Assembly (NCBI RefSeq): GCF_014224155.1 | Contig: NZ_JAASUI010000002.1 | Span: forward strand, 434,001 to 498,000 | Direction of reading: 5' to 3' | Length of the DNA stretch: 64,000 bases | DNA from: Listeria cossartiae subsp. cossartiae | Lineage (GTDB): Bacteria > Bacillota > Bacilli > Lactobacillales > Listeriaceae | Shown here: positions 58,634-64,000 of the stretch, in pieces | Numbering within the stretch: position 1 is the first letter of the stretch | Layout of the letters: each line of letters starts with the position of its first letter | The notes under the pieces: generated by a model | Told to the model about the DNA's origin: nothing | The model's input: only the letters and a program-made list of their open reading frames with translations | Database searches by the model: none | Position numbers and translations under genes: made by a program

Positions 58634-58759
58634 GGACCGGACGTTCTTTGAAAATAAAATATAGTTTAATTAATTTATTAAAGCAGCATTCAAAATTGAA
58701 ATCTTGCTATGGATAAGTAGCGCGATTACGGAATCTTGGAGGATAAAAAATTCTACGAG
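58634..58759 (+). promoter_or_regulatory. CRISPR leader
   Basis: 126 bases between csn2 and the first repeat, AT-rich in its first half. It ends in CTACGAG (58753-58759), the leader-anchoring heptamer used for polarised integration in II-A systems of this group. I see no clear promoter; TTGAAA near 58658 with TAATTT 17 bases on is a weak candidate. Confidence 0.8.
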
Positions 58760-60181
58760 GTTTTAGAGCTATGTTATTTTGAATGCTAACAAAACACGTC
58801 CCTCGTCGATAGCTTTAACCATGCGGTTTTAGAGCTATGTTATTTTGAATGCTAACAAAACTCATCACTTATGTTTTTGTAAGAAATGAACGTTTTAGAG
58901 CTATGTTATTTTGAATGCTAACAAAACTTAAAAATTCGATTTGAAGTGCCTGTTGAGGTTTTAGAGCTATGTTATTTTGAATGCTAACAAAACTGAAATA
59001 TTACATGCAATCTTTTATGAATCGTTTTAGAGCTATGTTATTTTGAATGCTAACAAAACGCCCATCTAGGCTTAAACGCCCCTCGTCAAGTTTTAGAGCT
59101 ATGTTATTTTGAATGCTAACAAAACTTAAGTATCGGTTGTATGACACAACTAATTGTTTTAGAGCTATGTTATTTTGAATGCTAACAAAACCCGTAATTA
59201 ACGAGGGCGACCCTGCTGCCTGTTTTAGAGCTATGTTATTTTGAATGCTAACAAAACATTCTAGGAAGTCTACCAGAGACGAGAAAAGTTTTAGAGCTAT
59301 GTTATTTTGAATGCTAACAAAACTGGAAATAGATTATTTAAAACGCTTCTTTCGTTTTAGAGCTATGTTATTTTGAATGCTAACAAAACTCATTCTCCTT
59401 CACGTGTTGCGGTTGAGCTGTTTTAGAGCTATGTTATTTTGAATGCTAACAAAACCTCCTTTAATTAATCTCCCTCGATAAGTATGTTTTAGAGCTATGT
59501 TATTTTGAATGCTAACAAAACGTTAATAAAAGTTTTTAAATATGACGATAAGTTTTAGAGCTATGTTATTTTGAATGCTAACAAAACTTTCATCATTTGA
59601 ACTTATCCAGTCTAATAGTTTTAGAGCTATGTTATTTTGAATGCTAACAAAACCTGGCTATACAATCTTAAAAAGAGCGAAGAGTTTTAGAGCTATGTTA
59701 TTTTGAATGCTAACAAAACCGGCACGTCAAAACGGTTGGAAAGTGATCAGTTTTAGAGCTATGTTATTTTGAATGCTAACAAAACAAAAAAGTTGGTGCT
59801 GTGGCGCATGTTCCTGTTTTAGAGCTATGTTATTTTGAATGCTAACAAAACCTGATGATATGCCTTGGCCACGTTCAAATGGTTTTAGAGCTATGTTATT
59901 TTGAATGCTAACAAAACTTGACTAATGCGCTTCTTGAAATTGTGTCCGTTTTAGAGCTATGTTATTTTGAATGCTAACAAAACTCCATTTGCTTCGATTT
60001 TTTTCCGGATTAAGTTTTAGAGCTATGTTATTTTGAATGCTAACAAAACTAAAAACAGCCATTCGCAACTAATTGAGCAGTTTTAGAGCTATGTTATTTT
60101 GAATGCTAACAAAACTCTCCGCCGCCATTTCGGTGTAGCAGGTGCGTTTTAGAGCTATGTTATTTTGAATACAAATGTCTA
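58760..60181 (+). CRISPR. Type II-A CRISPR array, 22 repeats and 21 spacers
   Basis: 36-base repeat, GTTTTAGAGCTATGTTAT followed by TTTGAATGCTAACAAAAC, starting at 58760 and every 66 bases to 60146. All 21 spacers are 30 bases, and the 21 complete repeats read as identical. The last repeat (60146) keeps only its first 25 bases, through GAAT at 60170, then diverges. The degenerate repeat marks the distal end, so the leader is on the csn2 side. The repeat pairs with the tracrRNA at 52619-52710. Confidence 0.99.
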
Positions 60182-60213
60182 AGAAACAAATGTTTTCATA
60201 AAACAGTTCTTAG
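60179..60213 (+). other. Hairpin after the CRISPR array
   Basis: CTAAGAA (60179-60185) pairs with TTCTTAG (60207-60213). It could help end the pre-crRNA transcript, but the T-content downstream is poor. Confidence 0.4.
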
Positions 60214-60259
60214 TAGATTTTAAAAATGACTACAAAAGTTTAAAAAGGAGACCACCACA

Positions 60260-60616
60260 TTGAAAAAGTCCTCAATCATTTTTATTTTTTGCGCACTCCT
60301 CCTAACAGCATGCTCAACCACCCAAAAACAAACACAAACCACCGAAGCGACAGGCACGATAGAACAAGTAGAAACAGGATCAATTTTAATCAAAGACTTC
60401 AAAGAAAAAAACGACGAAACGAACCCAGAATCCAGCATACGTTTCCAAATCGCCAACAAATACTACGACGAAACAGGAAACAAAATAAAACTAACCGAAC
60501 TAAACAAAAATGACAATGTAAAAATCATTTTAACAAAAAACTTCCCAATCCAAGAAACCTTTCCAGCCCAAATAGACTCAAAATACGTCCAAAAAATCAT
60601 CCTACTAAATAAATAA
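60260..60616 (+). CDS. Small lipoprotein (DUF3221-like)
   Basis: A 118-residue lipoprotein, TTG start after AAAAGGAG, signal peptide ending LLLTAC (Cys18). The mature part is a short beta-rich domain starting TGTIEQVETGSILIKDF that resembles DUF3221 proteins; function unknown. It marks the return to the conserved Listeria order after the CRISPR region. Confidence 0.75.
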   Translation: MKKSSIIFIFCALLLTACSTTQKQTQTTEATGTIEQVETGSILIKDFKEKNDETNPESSIRFQIANKYYDETGNKIKLTELNKNDNVKIILTKNFPIQETFPAQIDSKYVQKIILLNK

Positions 60617-60643
60617 AACTCTCTCACCCGCAGAGAGTTTTTT
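60615..60643 (+). terminator. Lipoprotein gene terminator
   Basis: AAAACTCTCT / AGAGAGTTTT stem with a T-run. Confidence 0.93.
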
Positions 60644-60672
60644 CGTTCCTCAAAAAAATAAAACTAAAACCC

Positions 60673-60703
60673 TTGCCTTGGTGTGAACTCCAAGGTTTAT
60701 AAT
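60673..60703 (+). promoter_or_regulatory. MerR-type promoter with 19-bp spacer
   Basis: TTGCCT (60673-60678) and TATAAT (60698-60703) are 19 bp apart. The dyad CCTTGG (60676-60681) / CCAAGG (60690-60695) lies in the spacer. Overlong spacers with such an operator are the mark of MerR-activated promoters, so the regulator probably controls its own operon. Confidence 0.85.
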
Positions 60704-60734
60704 TCTATATGTAAAGAACGAAACGAGGTGATGG

Positions 60735-61160
60735 ATGATGAATATCAAGCAAGCGGCCGATATGTTTGGACTTACGGTAGATGCGTTGCGGTACTATGAG
60801 CGGGTTGGTGTTATTCCGCCAGTCCATCGTAACGAAAGTGGTTACCGGGATTACAAAACAAGTGATTTGAACTGGGTTTATCTCGTGAAAAAATTGCGGA
60901 ATGCGGGATTGTCGGTGGAATCTTTAATTGAGTTTGCCACACTTGCCCAACTTAGAGAAACGCAAAATGTCGAAGCGGCGCAGAAACAAGTTTTGATTGA
61001 CCAACTAAAAGAATTAGACGAAAAATTAACCGAGATGAAGCAGGTCAGAGATTTACTTGTTTACAAAATTGATACTTACGATAGCCACATTGCCCAGTTT
61101 AAAACAGGCGAATTGACAGCGGATAATGTAGAAAAATTATGGGAACGGGACAAATTTTAA
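60735..61160 (+). CDS. MerR family transcriptional regulator
   Basis: A 141-residue MerR protein with the N-terminal winged helix (IKQAADMFGLTVDALRYYERVGVIPP) and a long dimerising coiled coil (about 80-125). It has no cysteine metal site, so it probably senses an electrophile or redox-type signal, like other MerR regulators next to aldo/keto reductases. Two ATG codons are adjacent at 60735 and 60738. The aldo/keto reductase gene follows after 21 bases. Confidence 0.92.
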   Translation: MMNIKQAADMFGLTVDALRYYERVGVIPPVHRNESGYRDYKTSDLNWVYLVKKLRNAGLSVESLIEFATLAQLRETQNVEAAQKQVLIDQLKELDEKLTEMKQVRDLLVYKIDTYDSHIAQFKTGELTADNVEKLWERDKF

Positions 61161-61181
61161 ATCTAATAGGAGGAATTTTAG

Positions 61182-62033
61182 ATGAAAACAGTGAGATTAA
61201 ATAATGGTGTAGAAGTACCTATTCTTGGTTTTGGAACTTATCAAATTCCCGATGCAAACGAAGCGGAGCAAGCGGTCAAAGATGCGATTACTGCGGGCTA
61301 TCGTCATATCGATACTGCGCAAAGTTATATGAATGAAGAAGATGTAGGTCGCGGAATTGCGGCGTCTGGCGTGGATCGAAAAGAGCTATTTATTACAACG
61401 AAAATCTGGGTAGAAAATGTTAGTTATAAAGGTGTCATGAGTTCCTTTGACCGGTCGTTAAAACGTTTAAGCGTGGATTATATTGATTTGCTGCTAATTC
61501 ATCAACCTTTTAATGATGTTTACGGCGCATGGATGGCGATGGAAGAATTACAGGCAGAAGGTAAAATTAGGGCGATTGGCGTATCGAATTTCAGCGTGGA
61601 TCGAGTGATTGACCTAGCTGCCTTCAATGATGTAACGCCGCAAGTTAACCAAATTGAAGTCAATCCTTTCCAACAACAAACCGGAAATCTCGAGGTTTTG
61701 CGAAAAGAAGGTGTTGCAGTAGAAGCATGGGCGCCGTTCGCGGAAGGTAAAAATGATATCTTTAACAATCCAGTTCTAACAAAAATTGGAGCGAAATACG
61801 ATAAATCTGCTGCTCAAGTAATTTTACGTTGGCTAGTAGAACAAGATATCATCGTCCTAGCAAAATCTGTAAAACCAGAGAGAATGGCTCAAAATTTAGC
61901 CGTATTTGATTTTGAGTTAACCGATGCAGATAAAAAAGAAATTGCGAGCTTAAACCAAGGTGAAAGCCAATTTTTCTCGCATGCCAATCCAGAAATGGTC
62001 AAATGGATGGCGAGTCGCAAACTAAATGTATAA
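61182..62033 (+). CDS. Aldo/keto reductase
   Basis: A 283-residue NADPH-dependent reductase. The catalytic tetrad is visible: Asp in HIDTAQSYMNEE, its Tyr, Lys in TTKIW and His in LLIHQPF. It should reduce aldehydes such as methylglyoxal or sugar aldehydes. Co-transcribed with the MerR gene, so likely induced by the toxic carbonyl or electrophile it removes (inference). RBS AGGAGGAA. Confidence 0.93.
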   Translation: MKTVRLNNGVEVPILGFGTYQIPDANEAEQAVKDAITAGYRHIDTAQSYMNEEDVGRGIAASGVDRKELFITTKIWVENVSYKGVMSSFDRSLKRLSVDYIDLLLIHQPFNDVYGAWMAMEELQAEGKIRAIGVSNFSVDRVIDLAAFNDVTPQVNQIEVNPFQQQTGNLEVLRKEGVAVEAWAPFAEGKNDIFNNPVLTKIGAKYDKSAAQVILRWLVEQDIIVLAKSVKPERMAQNLAVFDFELTDADKKEIASLNQGESQFFSHANPEMVKWMASRKLNV

Positions 62034-62035
62034 AT

Positions 62036-62073
62036 AAAAACGAGGTCTGCGTAAGTGCAGAACCTCGTTTTTT
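62036..62073. terminator. Bidirectional terminator
   Basis: AAAACGAGGT...CTGC / GCAG...ACCTCGTTTT between convergent genes, with T-runs on both strands. Confidence 0.93.
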
Positions 62074-62074
62074 A

Positions 62075-63601
62075 TTATCCGTTAATGTCGATAGCTTTAA
62101 TCCAACCTAATGAACTGTGGCTGTCTTTAATATGCAACCAATCTTCGCCTAGAATAGTAGCTGTTTGATCCACTACTAAAAGTTTCCCATAGTAGAAACC
62201 AACTGCTTTTGATTTAGTACTCGTTGCTTCTACTGGCTTGTTGTATAGTGTTGCTGTTGGATCTTGTACATAAACGACTTGTGTAGCTGGTTTTTCTTCA
62301 GCGGGAGTGTAAAAGATATTTAAGTCTTTCTCACTAACCCAGCCAACCATTTTTCCATCTAACTTGAACTGGTACCAAAGGATATTTCCAACTTTAGCGC
62401 GAGTTACAAGTTCTAATTTTTCATCGCCATAATCAGCAAGTGGTGCTAATTTTTCTGCGTTTTTTGTGTTGAATGGTGCAGTCCATACGTTGTCAGTTAC
62501 TGATTTACTAACTGTGGCATAGCCGTCATAAGAAGTTTGTTCCGTAATGCGGTCATACAAACGATCATTCAACTTATCAGCGCGAACCCATCCGATTACT
62601 TCGCCACCTTCTGAAAGTTGGAACCAAGCATAGCCGTCACGCGTAATTTTTTTGCCGGCTTGAAGGGCTTTTCTATCATATTTTGCGATAGTGCCGTTAT
62701 CGAATTGTTTTTCAGGATTAGGCAGACGGTAAATATGAGCGTTTAAATCATCTACATATTTTGTGAGTGCCACATTTTCTGCGTCCTTCTGGTGATAACT
62801 AAGGTTAAGCGCATTGCTATTCACCCAACCGATATCTTTGTTGTTTTCGCGAATAAAGTACCATTGGCCTTTTTCCGTTTTAGCTTCCCAAGAAATTTCT
62901 AGGTTGCGTCCAGTATAATTTTTCAAAGTACCGAGCTCGCTAGCATTTGTAGTATTGTATGGTGCGGACCAAATGACTTCTTGTTCTTTGCTCTCAGCTA
63001 CTGTGCCGATAGCGGCTAGGGCCTGGTTGGATTCGATTTTGTCGTAAACAACATCATATTGATCTAAATTGTAACGCTCAATAATGGCTACTAATTTAGA
63101 AACATAATCCGGGTCAGTCGCATAGCCGCCGTCTTTAATAGCTTGCAATGCTTTACGGTAATCAGTTTCACCAACAGCGCCTTGGTAACGACTGTTTTCG
63201 GTAATTAAAGCAGTGTGATCTTCTATCGATTCTTTCCAACTCGGGTAAACGCGGAAGTTAGCCGTAGTTGAGCCGGATGCTTCCATTGTACCCATTGAAA
63301 CCGAATTGCCTTTATAAGTTCCTTTAATACCAAACAAGTTATTGGAGTTCTGGCTTAAACCACTTTCGCCCCAATTAGATTCTAAAATAGCTTGCGCAAG
63401 CGTTACACTCGTAAGCAATTTACCATCGCGATATCCATCCTGAGCCGCTGGTAAAATCTCATCAATAAACGCTTGTTGCGAAGTAGTTAAATCAGCTTGA
63501 GCAGTTTGACTACCTCCTGTTTCTGCACCAGCATTTATAGAAACGACTAAAAATGCCACTATCAGCAGAATAATCCCTGGTTTTATAAACTTTTTGTTCA
63601 A
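62075..63601 (-). CDS. GW-module autolysin, GH73 glucosaminidase
   Basis: A 508-residue secreted wall hydrolase. Signal peptide to about residue 26. GH73 domain at about 40-195 with catalytic Glu74 in AILESNWGESGLS, cutting the glycan backbone. Four GW/SH3-like modules follow from about 205, each ending in a GW (IGWV, IGWV, VGWV, LGWI). GW modules bind lipoteichoic acid and keep the enzyme on the surface. TTG start, AAAGGAG upstream. It probably helps cell separation; GW proteins of Listeria can also promote adhesion. Confidence 0.93.
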   Translation of the reverse strand: MNKKFIKPGIILLIVAFLVVSINAGAETGGSQTAQADLTTSQQAFIDEILPAAQDGYRDGKLLTSVTLAQAILESNWGESGLSQNSNNLFGIKGTYKGNSVSMGTMEASGSTTANFRVYPSWKESIEDHTALITENSRYQGAVGETDYRKALQAIKDGGYATDPDYVSKLVAIIERYNLDQYDVVYDKIESNQALAAIGTVAESKEQEVIWSAPYNTTNASELGTLKNYTGRNLEISWEAKTEKGQWYFIRENNKDIGWVNSNALNLSYHQKDAENVALTKYVDDLNAHIYRLPNPEKQFDNGTIAKYDRKALQAGKKITRDGYAWFQLSEGGEVIGWVRADKLNDRLYDRITEQTSYDGYATVSKSVTDNVWTAPFNTKNAEKLAPLADYGDEKLELVTRAKVGNILWYQFKLDGKMVGWVSEKDLNIFYTPAEEKPATQVVYVQDPTATLYNKPVEATSTKSKAVGFYYGKLLVVDQTATILGEDWLHIKDSHSSLGWIKAIDING

Positions 63602-63632
63602 ATTTCAATGCACTCCTTTATATATATCTGCC

Positions 63633-63660
63633 ACTATAGTATCAATAAATAAGTTGTAAA
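63633..63660 (-). promoter_or_regulatory. Promoter of the GW autolysin gene
   Basis: On the minus strand TTTACA (63655-63660), 16-bp spacer, TATAGT (63633-63638), about 30 bases before the TTG start. Confidence 0.6.
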
Positions 63661-63798
63661 AACTATTACATTTCTATGACGAAAAACATCTAAACTCCCA
63701 AAGCGATTGGCGCACAACGACTAAACTGCGAAATCGTAAATATGTAAATTTTGTGAAAATCCCTTCAAATTGTTTTTATAAAGAAGAAATAAGCAATA

Positions 63799-63828
63799 TG
63801 TGAAAAAATAAAACAGCCATGCTATAAT
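63799..63828 (+). promoter_or_regulatory. Promoter of the Mrp-like gene
   Basis: TATAAT (63823-63828) preceded by TG at -14/-15 (extended -10: TGCTATAAT). TGTGAA at 63799-63804 serves as a weak -35. Confidence 0.7.
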
Positions 63829-63869
63829 AAACAGTATGTCAGCGCATTCATTTTTGGAGGTTTTTATAT

Positions 63870-64000
63870 ATGTTAAACGAACAACAAATTACTAGATTGC
63901 TATACCGATTACAAGATCCTGTTTTAGAAGCGAGCTTAGAGGAAACAGAAGGTATTTTAGAAGTACAAGTACTTGAAGAAACAGCGAACATCAAAATCGC
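63870..64000 (+). CDS. Mrp/ApbC-family ATPase, N-terminal part (partial)
   Basis: The first 43 codons only, start ATG 63870 after TTGGAGG. MLNEQQITRLLYRLQDPVLE and the following acidic strand match the N-terminal MIP18-like domain of Mrp/SalA P-loop ATPases, which carry iron-sulphur clusters or regulate gene expression. The P-loop lies beyond the window. The call also leans on the known gene order in Listeria. Confidence 0.7.
   Translation, partial: MLNEQQITRLLYRLQDPVLEASLEETEGILEVQVLEETANIKI

Noticed and set aside
58796..59485. CCCTCGT shared by spacers 1, 5 and (inverted) 7, with a similar string in 11
   Set aside because: Seven- and eight-base matches among 21 spacers are expected by chance; the flanks do not agree, so no common target is implied.
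62087..62100. 14-base match (GTCGATAGCTTTAA) between CRISPR spacer 1 (58805-58818) and the 3' end of the GW autolysin gene, a possible self-target
   Set aside because: Only 14 of 30 bases match and the 3' seed end of the spacer does not. A match of this length is not rare by chance for 21 spacers in 64 kb.

Overview
The window is a chromosomal segment of a Listeria species, close to L. monocytogenes / L. innocua. The evidence is gene order and protein content: the str operon (rpsL-rpsG-fusA-tuf), the complete Listeria flavin-based extracellular electron transfer (EET) locus, the S10/spc/alpha ribosomal superoperon without a map gene between adk and infA, GW-module cell wall proteins, and a Cas9 of the 1334-residue L. 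innocua type. I cannot fix the species from this window.

Layout. 1-4815: tail of a dGTPase-like gene, then the str operon behind a sigma-A promoter that is overlapped by a 13-bp inverted repeat. 4816-8442: an AT-rich accessory block (a 22-codon ORF, three membrane proteins, one ABC ATPase, one membrane-anchored small protein) bracketed by two near-copies of the tuf terminator region. 8531-16071: a PRD/EIIB/EIIA-type regulator, then an ascorbate-family PTS (EIIA, EIIB, EIIC) followed by phosphotriesterase-like, creatininase-like, KDGP-aldolase-like and SIS-domain genes, with a cre-like 16-bp palindrome downstream of the promoter. This looks like a carbohydrate catabolic operon of unknown substrate. 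16151-19364: an SMI1/KNR4 protein, a DUF4003-like protein and a metallophosphoesterase lipoprotein. 19446-27973: the EET locus, with dmkB, eetB, eetA and ndh2 on the minus strand and pplA, fmnB, dmkA and fmnA on the plus strand. Ndh2 should pass electrons to a demethylmenaquinone made by DmkA/DmkB. FmnB should attach FMN to the two SGAT sites of PplA, using flavin exported with the help of FmnA. 28119-42717: S10-spc-alpha superoperon, 29 genes from rpsJ to rplQ. 42927-45725: a QxQ-motif winged-helix protein, an acetamidase-like and an MgtC-like protein. 45856-50135: ecfA1-ecfA2-ecfT-truA and then rplM-rpsI behind an L13-type leader.

50136-60181 is an accessory region between rpsI and a small lipoprotein gene. 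It holds an orphan LXG polymorphic toxin with a linked zinc-ribbon candidate immunity protein, then a complete type II-A CRISPR-Cas locus: tracrRNA on the minus strand, cas9-cas1-cas2-csn2, and an array of 22 repeats and 21 spacers, all 30 nt. Catalytic residues of Cas9 and Cas1 are intact, and the leader-anchoring heptamer and the degenerate distal repeat are present, so the locus looks functional. 60260-64000: lipoprotein, MerR regulator with its aldo/keto reductase, a GH73 glucosaminidase with four GW modules, and the start of an Mrp-type ATPase.

The parts least explained by known biology are the terminator-bracketed ABC block, the inverted repeat over the str promoter, the sugar catabolic operon, the LXG toxin/immunity pair, a symmetric dyad carrying a TATAAT on both strands upstream of cas9, and a long structured leader before infA. 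All calls come from reading the sequence; no database search was run.
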